A DNA stretch of 64,000 nucleotides. It comes from Synechococcus sp. NB0720_010 (lineage in GTDB: Bacteria; Cyanobacteriota; Cyanobacteriia; PCC-6307; Cyanobiaceae). The position numbers and the translations under genes were made by a program. The number at the start of each line of letters is the position of its first letter. The first letter of the stretch is position 1. Shown one piece after another: positions 38,728 through 46,929 of this stretch. Under the pieces are notes generated by a model that had not been told where the DNA came from, made no database searches, and saw nothing but the letters and a program-made list of their open reading frames with translations. The stretch spans positions 2,346,449-2,410,448 of the forward strand of contig NZ_CP090898.1 in NCBI RefSeq assembly GCF_023078835.1, written 5' to 3'.

Positions 38728-38904
38728 CTAACCCAGGCGGCAGCCAAGGTTGACCGTGCCTTGATCCAGCAGGCGCCCAAGCCGTAGGGCCACTGCCGCT
38801 TCGCGCCGGTTGAAGGAACCCTGGTGGGAGGCAATCCAGGACACCTCGGCTTCGGTGACGACCCCTGTGGCGATCGAGCTCAGAAAGACAGCCCCGAGAG
38901 ACAT
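38728..38904 (-). CDS. Small hypothetical protein, 58 aa
   Basis: MSLGAVFLSSIATGVVTEAE is a mildly hydrophobic N terminus and FNRREAAVALRLGRLLDQG a helix. It forms a pair with the acidic protein gene downstream. Function unknown. Confidence 0.5.
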   Translation of the reverse strand: MSLGAVFLSSIATGVVTEAEVSWIASHQGSFNRREAAVALRLGRLLDQGTVNLGCRLG

Positions 38905-38982
38905 GAGAGATCTGTAACGAAGTCTTTACATTCTGTCTCGCGCTGGCTGGAGCTGTGGATTGGTCTTTGCTCTCGGGGTGGC

Positions 38983-39132
38983 TCAGTAGCTGTTTTGCTT
39001 CAGGGCGGAGAAGCGTGAGCCGGTCTCCCAGATTCCAACTGCGCTCTTGGCGCGGGCCTTGCCGGTGTTTTGAAGTTGCACTGCTGCCGCGCCCGCGGCG
39101 TAGCAAGCGGCAAAGACGGCGATGAACCCCAT
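38983..39132 (-). CDS. Small membrane protein, 49 aa
   Basis: From ATG 39132: GFIAVFAACYAAGAAAVQLQ is a span or uncleaved signal; the tail is basic (KARAKSAVGIW). Function unknown. Confidence 0.5.
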   Translation of the reverse strand: MGFIAVFAACYAAGAAAVQLQNTGKARAKSAVGIWETGSRFSALKQNSY

Positions 39133-39234
39133 GGCTCTCCTGCAATCGCAAGACCTTTGCTGAAGCGGATCGGTCGACTGGTTCAAGTCGAACCGTTTCC
39201 CCTGGTTGAGTATTTCTGCTTAGGGCTGGTCCGA

Positions 39235-39330
39235 TTAGGCGCCACCTTTGCGTGCTGTGCGCTTGCGCACGACGGCAAAGGCAGCCCAGAGGAAGAGCGC
39301 GATTAAGACGACGTCTGCAATGGGACTCAT
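39235..39330 (-). CDS. Tiny membrane protein, 31 aa
   Basis: MSPIADVVLIALFLWAAFAV with a basic tail (RKRTARKGGA) is a clean one-span, positive-inside peptide. Function unknown. Confidence 0.5.
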   Translation of the reverse strand: MSPIADVVLIALFLWAAFAVVRKRTARKGGA

Positions 39331-39536
39331 CAAGTGGCCCTCGGGCTTGGTCACTTCATAGGTATCGAGATGTTGGTTGGGTCCTTGGCCGCGGAGCGCA
39401 AGTGTTGCTCATCTGGGGCTGGCTCCCCGTTCCCCGGCAGGGTGATTACTGCTGGCTTGATCCCGAAGCTTTTCTGTCGATTGCCCCTAATTGGCTTGGA
39501 GCGACCGAGCTTGTGCTCCACCACATGCAGGGTTTC

Positions 39537-39743
39537 ATGTTCAGGATTGAACGACTCACACCCCAGGGCTGGAGTCAGTCAGAGGAGCACGAGCAGCGGG
39601 AGCTCGCCGAATTGCAGGCCATGCTCAAGAGTCAGGCCGATGGCCGCACGTATCGCGTCACCAGTCCGGAGCTGAGCACCCTCTGCGTCTTCACGCAGCA
39701 GGGCTCCCGCTGCTGGCAGTTGGATCAGCCGGCGGTTGCTTGA
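39537..39743 (+). CDS. Hypothetical protein, 68 aa
   Basis: From ATG 39537: MFRIERLTPQGWSQSEEHEQ, LAELQAMLKSQADGRTYRV and LSTLCVFTQQGSRCWQLDQ. It resembles small alpha/beta proteins seen beside other picocyanobacterial genes. ATG 39525 is an alternative start; the open frame further left is not convincing. Confidence 0.5.
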   Translation: MFRIERLTPQGWSQSEEHEQRELAELQAMLKSQADGRTYRVTSPELSTLCVFTQQGSRCWQLDQPAVA

Positions 39744-39844
39744 GCCCATGGCAATCGGCCTGAATACCCATTGCCTGAGCTGCGAAAGCATTCGACAGTG
39801 ATCAGCTGATCCTTTCTTTGAGTCGTTGTTTCGACAGAGGTGAG

Positions 39845-40012
39845 ATGGCTGCCCATTGCAAAGACAAGTTCCGCTCCTTCTGGAGGCGCTTTCAGAGCAA
39901 CCTCAAGACCAACCGCTTTCCGGTTGAGTTGGGCGAGGCGGGATCGGCGCGTCGAGCAGCAGAGGTGGAGCGGATCACCAGCAAGCAGACCCCGCCGATT
40001 GACATCCGATGA
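39845..40012 (+). CDS. Small basic hypothetical protein, 55 aa
   Basis: MAAHCKDKFRSFWRRFQSNL and EAGSARRAAEVERITSKQT; polar and basic without a span. GAGGTGAG precedes the ATG as a ribosome site. Between here and 40262 I see only an AT-richer intergenic stretch. Confidence 0.4.
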   Translation: MAAHCKDKFRSFWRRFQSNLKTNRFPVELGEAGSARRAAEVERITSKQTPPIDIR

Positions 40013-40262
40013 CGCAAGCGGCGTGCGCCTTTTGAGTCGCCAGGGGTTGGCTGGCTTGATGCTTTTCTTTCGCGCGAAATATTTTCCTGGCCGCGTTTGT
40101 TCTTCTCGCTACATCTTGCGGTCTTTCTGTAGCCAATTTGTCTGTTATCTGCGCCCCTTGGAGTTCAAAAATAAAGACAAAGAGTTGATCTGAGCTGCCT
40201 GGTTCTTGGGGTTTCCATATCGGGAAGGGTTCATTTGCAGAGTCCTTCTCGAGTTGCCTTCC

Positions 40263-40940
40263 ATGTTGAAACTGATTGTTCCTCTTGCTGGTGCAAGTTG
40301 TTTGTTCTTGGGCCTCTCAGCCCAGGCCAATCCCCAGGCCCCATTGCCTCTCTCCTCGGATGAGTCTGGAGTTGCCTATGGGGAAGCCGTTTTTATTCCT
40401 CCCCATGGCGGGCCACGGATGACGGCTCGTGCTGTCGGCTATGGCTTTGTTCGCTCCAACACCCTGCTGCCCCTCGGCGGTGCAGAGGTGATCGATAACC
40501 CCGTTCCTGAGAACCTCTCGGATCTGTCCGGCTGGTCCAGGGAGCAGCTTCAGGCTGGTCTTCAGCAGCAATACAGCGTGGATGTAGCCGCTGTGGCTCG
40601 CTTCCTGTATTCCCCCAAGGGCGAGCAGTTCCTGAAGGAGAGCATTCAGGAGAACAACTACACCCCCTACTACAGCCAGCAGAACAGCCTGCAGGCCGTG
40701 CGTAGCGCCATCATTCTCGACTCAGCCGACGGCAAGCTCTCGAGCTACGGAATGATGAAGATGTTGCCGACCGACCAGCGCCTCCAGGGCTCAATGAAGG
40801 TCTGTGATGTCAACGCTCTTGAGAACAGCCAGCAGGCCACATCGCTGCTCAGCTGGTACATGAACACCCCGGCTTGCATCGCGGCTTACACCGCCGAAGC
40901 TCCCGAGCCGGTCAAGCAACCCGTGCGCGGTCTCTGGTGA
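40263..40940 (+). CDS. Exported DUF1400-like protein without the hydrolase domain
   Basis: A signal peptide (IVPLAGASCLFLGLSAQA) is followed by a region resembling DUF1400, the N-terminal domain of cyanobacterial exported alpha/beta hydrolases: VDVAAVARFLYSPKGEQFL, LQAVRSAIILDSADGKLSS and MMKMLPTD. The 225-residue protein stops where the catalytic domain would begin; no GxSxG motif follows in any frame. Two cysteines lie near the C terminus. A strong terminator closes the gene. Confidence 0.62.
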   Translation: MLKLIVPLAGASCLFLGLSAQANPQAPLPLSSDESGVAYGEAVFIPPHGGPRMTARAVGYGFVRSNTLLPLGGAEVIDNPVPENLSDLSGWSREQLQAGLQQQYSVDVAAVARFLYSPKGEQFLKESIQENNYTPYYSQQNSLQAVRSAIILDSADGKLSSYGMMKMLPTDQRLQGSMKVCDVNALENSQQATSLLSWYMNTPACIAAYTAEAPEPVKQPVRGLW

Positions 40941-40966
40941 TCCGGGGGTGATTCTCTTGTGATCTG

Positions 40967-40991
40967 AGCGCCCTCTCGGGGGCGCTTTTTT
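40967..40991 (+). terminator. Terminator of the DUF1400-like gene
   Basis: AGCGCCC pairs with GGGCGCT around six bases and T-run 40986-40991 follows. Confidence 0.88.
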
Positions 40992-41062
40992 CTGTGCTTG
41001 CTTCCAGGTCTGGCTTGCACCAGAGTTCGCGCATTCTTCGTTCTGTTCTGGAAGGGAAAGAG

Positions 41063-41458
41063 ATGAAACGCTTTCTCTTGAAAGCCTTGTTGCTCCTGTC
41101 TGTTGTGCCCTGGATGCCCATCCAGGCCAGTGCACAGGGCGTTCAGCAGACCTTTGATCAGATCGAGCGCTTGCAGAAGGAGGGGCCAGCGTTTCAGCGT
41201 GCAATGAATCTGGCGCGGACAAAAGCAGTGGCACTCAACGGTGGGTTGGGTCAGTACGTGCCGGCGGCCTGCATGTTTTCGACAACGCTTGCGCGTCAGC
41301 GTTGTTTGATGCGAGCCGATGCCCTGGGTTTCGTCTTTCGGTTTTCCGGCGGACCTCCTGGCTGGGAGATGGAAGGACGGTCTCCTGCGGTGATCACCGA
41401 GGTCTCCGTCAGTGCAGATGGCAAGGCACTTCTGAACATTCAGAACAGCGTGCAATGA
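41063..41458 (+). CDS. Exported hypothetical protein, 131 aa
   Basis: GGAAGGGAAAGAG precedes the ATG. A signal peptide (RFLLKALLLLSVVPWMPIQA) is followed by FDQIERLQKEGPAFQRAMN and a mature domain with two cysteines (PAACMFS, RQRCLMRAD) and a beta-rich C terminus. Function unknown. Confidence 0.6.
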   Translation: MKRFLLKALLLLSVVPWMPIQASAQGVQQTFDQIERLQKEGPAFQRAMNLARTKAVALNGGLGQYVPAACMFSTTLARQRCLMRADALGFVFRFSGGPPGWEMEGRSPAVITEVSVSADGKALLNIQNSVQ

Positions 41459-41526
41459 GCCGCGCGCCATTGAGCATCTGCAATCCTTAATGCAGGACCG
41501 AGTACACCAGGGCACACTTTTGAGCG

Positions 41527-41540
41527 GTAGCAGTCGCTAC
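41527..41540 (+). promoter_or_regulatory. NtcA-type box upstream of a 33-residue gene
   Basis: GTA-GCAGTCGC-TAC matches GTA-N8-TAC and has the same GTAGC-N4-GCTAC arms as the box at 9443. It lies 78 bases before the ATG at 41619. A CATGAT 31 bases downstream is the nearest -10-like hexamer, at non-standard spacing. Confidence 0.45.
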
Positions 41541-41618
41541 AGTTTGAAGACGTTCGTCCCCTTTGGGGATGCATGATTTGACAGCAGGGAACGGGGCTGT
41601 CATCTCGAGGCTCATGCC

Positions 41619-41720
41619 ATGAACACTCTCGCCCTTATCCGCGCCCAGATCCTCAAGGCCAAGCGTCTTGAGCAGGCTCAGTTGGCCGGTTTAAGCCGGG
41701 TTGTGGTGCCGATTTTTTGA
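41619..41720 (+). CDS. Tiny helical protein, 33 aa
   Basis: MNTLALIRAQILKAKRLEQA and a short tail form a basic amphipathic helix. The gene has a GTA-N8-TAC box upstream and a strong terminator 21 bases after its stop, so a short dedicated transcript is very likely even if the peptide is not certain. Confidence 0.5.
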   Translation: MNTLALIRAQILKAKRLEQAQLAGLSRVVVPIF

Positions 41721-41741
41721 TCGTTGCCGCAAGTGCTGGAT

Positions 41742-41765
41742 GCGCCCCTTCGGGGGCGCTTTTTT
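41742..41765 (+). terminator. Terminator of the 33-residue gene
   Basis: GCGCCCC-TTCG-GGGGCGC with a UUCG tetraloop is followed by TTTTTT. Confidence 0.9.
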
Positions 41766-41788
41766 GTGGCAAGGCGTCAGTTGGCGAC

Positions 41789-42082
41789 TCAGTCCTCGAT
41801 GGGGATTGAATCCCGCTGCCGGCGGGTTGGCCCGGTGCAGGTGCGAATGCTCAGGGGATGGTCGCCAAAGGCCCGTTTGGCCAGGCTCAGGGCCACGGAT
41901 TCGTTGATCGCGACCAGGTGCACCCGCTTCTCACCGTGGGGAGTTTGGGCGGTCACATCAAAACCGAGCATTGCCTGAGGCAACAGAAACCACACTCTTG
42001 ATAGGCCGTTCTGGTGCTGGGTTCCAAAAGCTTTAGAAGAATTTCCGTTGTCCTTTGATCTGACTTGGCCGCTGACATCCAT
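41789..42082 (-). CDS. Hypothetical protein, up to 97 aa, start uncertain
   Basis: The convincing part is MLGFDVTAQTPHGEKRVHLV, NESVALSLAKRAFGDHPLS and RTCTGPTRRQ, a small alpha/beta protein. ATG 42082 adds a polar N terminus; ATG 41971 would give 60 residues. Function unknown. Confidence 0.5.
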   Translation of the reverse strand: MDVSGQVRSKDNGNSSKAFGTQHQNGLSRVWFLLPQAMLGFDVTAQTPHGEKRVHLVAINESVALSLAKRAFGDHPLSIRTCTGPTRRQRDSIPIED

Positions 42083-42133
42083 GCTGATGCCCCTTGTGGA
42101 GAGGCTGGATGTTGTCGCTGCGGTGTTAGGTTG

Positions 42134-42286
42134 ATGTCTGACATCAAAGGCGTGCTGCGTCGGCCCTTCACTGCATGGTCGCCGCTCACATCGACTGAAA
42201 TACACGGAGTAAGGCTCAGATATCGGTTTGTTGTCGCCCATAGCGACCACGGCCAGTTCATTCCAATCCCCATTGCGGGCGCGTGA
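42134..42286 (+). CDS. Possible small protein, 50 aa
   Basis: MSDIKGVLRRPFTAWSPLTS and YRFVVAHSDHGQFIPIPIA. Composition is acceptable and GTTAGGTTG precedes the ATG, but nothing else supports it. Confidence 0.3.
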   Translation: MSDIKGVLRRPFTAWSPLTSTEIHGVRLRYRFVVAHSDHGQFIPIPIAGA

Positions 42287-42473
42287 CGGCAGTGTTCAAG
42301 CGTCTTTTCTCCGCTTTGGGGTTTGTCTGGACCAAGGACAGGATTTTTTCGGCTTCATTGTTGCGAGCAGTTTCCCGCTGACTACGGCTTAGAACTTCTC
42401 GGGCCTGTTCTTGGCTGATCAAGAAGTGGATGAGCGTTCCTTCTGATATCTCCGCTGTTTTCCAAGGCACCAT
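42258..42473 (-). CDS. Possible small polar protein, 71 aa
   Basis: MVPWKTAEISEGTLIHFLIS, then EVLSRSQRETARNNEAEKI; a charged helix. It overlaps the weak plus-strand ORF by 29 bases. This stretch (42287-42946) is otherwise AT-richer and poor in convincing genes. Confidence 0.35.
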   Translation of the reverse strand: MVPWKTAEISEGTLIHFLISQEQAREVLSRSQRETARNNEAEKILSLVQTNPKAEKRRLNTAVTRPQWGLE

Positions 42474-42539
42474 TCGTTTTCCCGTCTCCTCTTGCGTGCC
42501 GATTGTCGTCAAAAAATCTTTTGCTATTGAGTTCTTCTC

Positions 42540-42740
42540 GTGTTTGATCAGTTCATTCTGCTTCCTGTTGCCGGAGATCGGTCACTTGTATTGGACAGCA
42601 GCCATGATGACCTTTGGTCCGCGCAGGCCAAGCGTTATCAGCGGCTTGTTTTGGATCCTGAGCTCCTGCCTGCGCTCACGTCAGGGCCAGCTTTTCATGG
42701 TCCTTTAGAGACCGTCGGTTCAATGGGCAGCGATCTCTAG
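42540..42740 (+). CDS. Possible small protein, 66 aa
   Basis: From GTG 42540: FDQFILLPVAGDRSLVLDSS and KRYQRLVLDPELLPALTSG. The composition is protein-like but there is no good ribosome site. It may be a fragment. Confidence 0.3.
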   Translation: MFDQFILLPVAGDRSLVLDSSHDDLWSAQAKRYQRLVLDPELLPALTSGPAFHGPLETVGSMGSDL

Positions 42741-42946
42741 AGCCTTGAGCAAAGGCTCCTCTGGAGCCGTGCATCGTTTGGCGGAGTTCTGCATCCGTTC
42801 AAATGCTCATAGCCCTTTCCCTCTTTGCAGGCCATAACTGAGGAGTGCCACCTCAAGGCATAGGGAGGATCCTTTGCTTCCAAGGTTCTCCGCGGGGATC
42901 ATCACTCTGCAGAGGCCCCTCTTCATCTATCGCACTGGGGGGAACT

Positions 42947-43174
42947 GTGCTCGATTACAACGTTGATCCTTTAGACGATCAGATCATCGTCGAGATTTCT
43001 CTTGCGCAGCTGAACAGTGTCCAGCATGAGGCGTCATCTGAGCTCGGCTCGCCGTGGGGGTATAGCCATGAAACCTGGTGTGTTAACAGGCACCACGCCC
43101 TCTTTCAATGTACAACTCAAGAAGCGAATCTGATGCGCCGCGGTGTCAACTATCGCTCGACGAAGGGAGTGTAA
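42947..43174 (+). CDS. Hypothetical protein, 75 aa
   Basis: GGGGGGA lies 3 bases before GTG 42947. The sequence VLDYNVDPLDDQIIVEISLA, SVQHEASSELGSPWGYSHE and CTTQEANLMRRGVNYRS reads as a real soluble protein. The open frame left of the GTG is not convincing. Confidence 0.45.
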   Translation: MLDYNVDPLDDQIIVEISLAQLNSVQHEASSELGSPWGYSHETWCVNRHHALFQCTTQEANLMRRGVNYRSTKGV

Positions 43175-43233
43175 GTCGCGCCTTGAAGAGTGATTCAATC
43201 CTCCAGCCTCCGGCCCGAGGATGGTCTTGAGGC

Positions 43234-43533
43234 TTAGTAGTCGTCTCCGTACTTCACTGACGAGGTGGAATCCATCAGTTCAACCGTCGTCTGGTAACCG
43301 TTTTCAACGGTGAATTCATGTTGTGCTGCGACATCTTGCAGCGCCGCAACATCCAATTTGGGAGCGGTGATCCAGCTGAATCCTTTCCCGAAGGTGTTGT
43401 CCGGATTGACGACATACCAGTGGCATGCGGTGTCGGGGACGGACACAGAGCATTTTGTCCAGTCGTTGTCCCACTGAGGCACTTGAACGAAGGAGAGGGC
43501 CGCGAGTAATACGCCAAAGAGTCCAGTCAGCAT
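43234..43533 (-). CDS. Exported or anchored hypothetical protein, 99 aa
   Basis: From ATG 43533: LTGLFGVLLAALSFVQVPQW is an anchor or signal. The outer part has two cysteines (WTKCSVSVPDTACHWYVV) and a C-terminal segment ending SSVKYGDDY. Function unknown. Confidence 0.55.
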   Translation of the reverse strand: MLTGLFGVLLAALSFVQVPQWDNDWTKCSVSVPDTACHWYVVNPDNTFGKGFSWITAPKLDVAALQDVAAQHEFTVENGYQTTVELMDSTSSVKYGDDY

Positions 43534-43654
43534 TGCCGCCCATCTGAGTGAGCTGGACGCTATCAGGGAGTGCCGCGGGCAGAGGGTGTTGCTTGCTGCT
43601 GTCCTCGCGCTCTTGCGATGGCGGCACCAGCATGGGTGGAGTGCTCGGTCCGTC

Positions 43655-43906
43655 ATGCTGCACAACCCCTTTTGCCCCATTGCTGGAGCCAAGATCCTCA
43701 GTCTGAAGGCCACGGTGATTCTGTTGCTGACGCTTTTGATCAAGTCCAAGATTCGGATTGCGACCTTCTCAGGTCTGGGCGCCCTCTTGCTGCTTCTTCA
43801 GACCCTGGTCTTCTTTGCGGTCAGCGGTGGCTTGGCCGTTGCAGCCGCAGGAGCTGCCGTTTACGCCGTCCAACAACGCAAGACCACTACGGCTGCTGCT
43901 GTGTAA
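43655..43906 (+). CDS. Small two-span membrane protein, 83 aa
   Basis: LKATVILLLTLLIKSKIRI and LGALLLLLQTLVFFAVSGG with VAAAGAAVYAVQQRK give two to three hydrophobic segments and a polar end. It is followed by a terminator at 43990. Confidence 0.55.
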   Translation: MLHNPFCPIAGAKILSLKATVILLLTLLIKSKIRIATFSGLGALLLLLQTLVFFAVSGGLAVAAAGAAVYAVQQRKTTTAAAV

Positions 43907-43989
43907 TTACCCCCAAATGGGGCTATCGCGATTGTGACGATCAATCCGATGATTCGCTCAACCCCGAAACGGGGGGACGGAATAGCTCA

Positions 43990-44028
43990 CCCCTGACACT
44001 TTCCGGTGGGCAGGGGGATTTTTTTTGA
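43990..44028 (+). terminator. Probable terminator
   Basis: CCCCTG pairs with CAGGGG across a 15-base loop that can itself fold; TTTTTTTT follows at 44021-44028. It lies about 85 bases after the 83-residue gene. Confidence 0.6.
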
Positions 44029-44207
44029 CTTCACTGCAGCAGCCATTGAATGGACAGCGCCCTTCCGGCCTGGATGGCGCGAAACAGGAGGCTCGTCCAG
44101 AGGACAGCGCGCAGCGTCGTCGCTATCTGAAGGCGTTGACGGATCCGGCCCCTGTGTTGATGACCCAGCCCCCTCTGGCTGACGCCGTCATCCAATCGAT
44201 AAGTTGA
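44025..44207 (+). CDS. Possible small protein, 60 aa
   Basis: The frame opens at a TTG inside the T-run of the preceding terminator, which makes the start doubtful. KQEARPEDSAQRRRYLKALT is charged and helical. It ends 22 bases before the P450 gene. Confidence 0.3.
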   Translation: MTSLQQPLNGQRPSGLDGAKQEARPEDSAQRRRYLKALTDPAPVLMTQPPLADAVIQSIS

Positions 44208-44229
44208 TCGCCTGCGCGCGCCTGGGCCC

Positions 44230-45489
44230 ATGCCTGTCAAGCCCCTGCCCAACACCGGTGCGGTGAGCGGCCTGAAGGAAACCCTTGATTTCTTCGGCGA
44301 TCCGAGCTTTGCCCAGAGGCGCTTTGAGACCTATGGCGATGTCTTTGCCACCAAGCTGCTGACCCAGCCCATCGTCTTTATCCGCGGCGAACGGGCGATC
44401 AACGATCTCTTTCGCCAAGGCGAGTTACTTGAGGGCTGGTGGCCTGAGAGTGTCAAACAGCTGCTAGGCAGTCGTTCCCTCGCCAACCGCAGTGGAGCGG
44501 GTCATAAGGCCCGCCGGCGTGTGGTCGGTCAGCTGTTCTCCAGTGCAGCCCTAGCCCGCTACACCCCATCGATCTCTGGCCTGGTGGATGAGCTCGCAGA
44601 GGAGCTGACCTCGGCTGGTGGCCCAGTTCCCCTGGCCGGGAGGATGCGCCGCTTCGCCTTTGCCGTGATCGCCTCCACGGTGTTAGGGCTCGATCCGGAT
44701 CGCCGTGACGCCCTGTTCGCTGACTTTGAGATCTGGACCAAGGCTCTGTTCTCGATTCCCTTGGCGATACCGGGCACACCCTTTGCCAAAGCCCTGGCAG
44801 CTCGCCAGCGGTTGCTGAAGCGCATCAAAGATGTCTTGAAGGAGGGCCGCAATCAAGGTGGCCTCGATCTCCTCAGTGGTGGCCTGGATGAGGCGGGGAT
44901 TCCTCTGGAGGACGACGATCTGGCGGAGCAACTGCTGCTGCTGCTCTTCGCTGGTTACGAAACCACCGCGTCATCGCTGAGCTGCTTGTTTCGCGCCTTG
45001 CTGCTGCATCCGGAGGTGATGGATTGGCTGCAGAGCGATGTCATGGCCACTGGGTGGCCTGCGACCACAGCAGTGCAGTCACAAAAGCTGGATGCCACCG
45101 TGCTCGAGGTGATGCGGCAAACCCCGCCGGTGGGTGGGTTCTTTCGCCGCAGCCTGCAGGCGATTGAGCTGGCTGATGTGGCCGTGCCAGCGAACAGTGT
45201 GATCCAGGTGGCGCTCACGCCAACGGCGACCAGCAGCGGCACAGACCTGACGGAGTTCCGTCCGCAGCGCCATCTCGATGGTTCGTTTGGGCAAACACTG
45301 CTGCCCTTTGGCGGTGGCGAGAGGGTCTGCCTCGGTAAAGCCCTGGCCGAATTGGAAATTCGTTTGATGGTCGTTGGCTTGTTGCAGCAGGTTCAGCTTG
45401 AACTGGAGCCGGATCAAGATCTTTCGCTGCAGCTGGTGCCCAGCCCCATCCCACGGGGAGGCCTGATGGTGAGCGCAACAGCACGCTGA
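44230..45489 (+). CDS. Cytochrome P450 (CYP120-like)
   Basis: The 419-residue heme monooxygenase has all core P450 motifs: I-helix LLFAGYETTASS (oxygen activation), K-helix LEVMRQTPPVGG (ExxR), and the heme-binding loop LPFGGGERVCLGKALAE with the proximal Cys. The 'TPPVGGFFRR' after ExxR and overall length are like CYP120 and retinoic-acid hydroxylases of the CYP26 side. There is no N-terminal membrane anchor. No ferredoxin or reductase gene is adjacent; host ferredoxin could serve. Substrate unknown, retinoid or apocarotenoid possible. Confidence 0.9.
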   Translation: MPVKPLPNTGAVSGLKETLDFFGDPSFAQRRFETYGDVFATKLLTQPIVFIRGERAINDLFRQGELLEGWWPESVKQLLGSRSLANRSGAGHKARRRVVGQLFSSAALARYTPSISGLVDELAEELTSAGGPVPLAGRMRRFAFAVIASTVLGLDPDRRDALFADFEIWTKALFSIPLAIPGTPFAKALAARQRLLKRIKDVLKEGRNQGGLDLLSGGLDEAGIPLEDDDLAEQLLLLLFAGYETTASSLSCLFRALLLHPEVMDWLQSDVMATGWPATTAVQSQKLDATVLEVMRQTPPVGGFFRRSLQAIELADVAVPANSVIQVALTPTATSSGTDLTEFRPQRHLDGSFGQTLLPFGGGERVCLGKALAELEIRLMVVGLLQQVQLELEPDQDLSLQLVPSPIPRGGLMVSATAR

Positions 45490-45829
45490 CCCTCAGGTTC
45501 GAGTTATTGGGGGCCATGTGGTGGGCCCCCGCTCGGACAGCGCTGTCTTCACCGCGCCTCCAACTCGGTTATGGCCTAGGTGGGGTTGCGGGTGCAATCC
45601 TCAGCGCCTGATCCGAGCAACTCCATAGCCAACGGCAAGGCCAACAGCACCGCTTCTCAGACCGATCGCAAGGGTGCGTCGGTCTACTGCACTCATTCGT
45701 CCAACGCTCATGACAGCGGCTGCTCGGGCAATCCAGCAGCGGATGGGTTCATGAAAAGAACCAAGTCATCGCCAGTTTTCCTGGCATTGGAAGACGCAGG
45801 CTGGAGATGCGAAGTATTGGTCGCTTCTG
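45490..45829. other. Intergenic, 340 bases
   Basis: A hairpin GGGGGCC-N8-GGCCCCC at 45509-45530 may end the P450 transcript although no T-run follows. A plus-strand frame through 45879 is open, but its composition is Ser/Asn-rich and it overlaps the next minus-strand gene; I see no supported gene. Confidence 0.4.
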
Positions 45830-46048
45830 CTATTGGGTTGGTTGTTGACGTCGTGTCGAAGGTTCGAAGATTGGATTGATCTCTAGGGGGAGTAACTCCT
45901 GCACGCTGAGCTGGACTATGTCTCCACTGGTTATTTTCTCGGGTTCATATGTACGCGGCTTTTGATCATAGTGTCGAGAAACTAGCGCTACATTGAGCAG
46001 CAATGCTGCAACCAATGTGATCAAGAATGCTGACAGGGTCTTCACCAT
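45830..46048 (-). CDS. Small membrane-anchored protein, 72 aa
   Basis: MVKTLSAFLITLVAALLLNV is a one-span anchor or signal, followed by a polar outer part (YDQKPRTYEPEKITSGDIV, PLEINPIFEPSTRRQQ). Function unknown. Confidence 0.5.
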   Translation of the reverse strand: MVKTLSAFLITLVAALLLNVALVSRHYDQKPRTYEPEKITSGDIVQLSVQELLPLEINPIFEPSTRRQQPTQ

Positions 46049-46239
46049 TTCTCGGTCTCGCTTTTGGTGCCAGCGTAGTGATTGGCGAGAGATAAGGGCG
46101 AAGTAGGTCTACGCCGCATTTCATCTGCTGGTGTCTGATGCATTTGTGCTGAAGAGGCTTCCTGTGCTCCCTCAAGCACTGTTTACTGGTGACTGAGGAC
46201 AGCGGTGGTTTAGGTCAGGAACGCCAGCTTTAGGGTCTG

Positions 46240-46401
46240 ATGAACGAGTGCATGATGCGAACTCTCGATGCAGCATCGCACCGCGAGAGACAGCGGCAAA
46301 TCGATGCTGTTGAATTTGCGATTGCGATTCACGGGCGCAAGTCTTGGACGACGGCTCATGACCAAACGGTTTTTGCCTACCTGAAGAAGCACCCACGTTG
46401 A
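46240..46401 (+). CDS. Small basic helical protein, 53 aa
   Basis: MNECMMRTLDAASHRERQRQ, IDAVEFAIAIHGRKSWTTA and DQTVFAYLKKHPR. Composition is protein-like and basic. Function unknown; it may be conserved within the island only. Confidence 0.4.
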   Translation: MNECMMRTLDAASHRERQRQIDAVEFAIAIHGRKSWTTAHDQTVFAYLKKHPR

Positions 46402-46539
46402 TTGCGAGGTCACTGCTCAGGCGACTCAGCGGCGGAGAGGTGGATCCCCAAAAGAGACGGGTGCCACCGGTCCGCCATTCTTTGCTCAGAAAAGAGGACG
46501 CCAGCTTTTGCATCCACTTCTGGTTAGCCGCTTAGTGGC

Positions 46540-46776
46540 TCAGGGATGTCGTTGGCTCTTTGTAGGTCTCAAGTCTTTCAGTCGACAGCAGTTCCCGTAC
46601 TCGTCTACCGGGAACTCATGCAGCACATCACCGCTGTGTCCAGACACGATTCTGTAACTCCTTCCTGAAACCCAGCACCTGGCTTTTGTGGTGGTGTACG
46701 CATTCCACCAAGCATGCCGCACCACCTCGTCGACCCATATTTGCCCTGCCGCGTCAAAACGCTGAACAATGATCAT
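46540..46776 (-). CDS. Hypothetical protein, 78 aa
   Basis: MIIVQRFDAAGQIWVDEVVR, YTTTKARCWVSGRSYRIVS and DVLHEFPVDEYGNCCRLKD suggest a small beta-rich fold, like short 'HEF-V-E-G' proteins of cyanobacterial islands. Function unknown. Confidence 0.45.
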   Translation of the reverse strand: MIIVQRFDAAGQIWVDEVVRHAWWNAYTTTKARCWVSGRSYRIVSGHSGDVLHEFPVDEYGNCCRLKDLRPTKSQRHP

Positions 46777-46929
46777 TGCTCTAGCTCGCGATGAATATTG
46801 TCCAGGCTTCTACAGATTTTGCACTTCCTCAAGCATTTTAAAGACCGGCTTCGGGATCGCTACATGTTTTGCAGGGCTGGGTGCTCGTGAGCGCAATGAA
46901 TGAATTGACTTTCAAGATGCGCCTATCAG

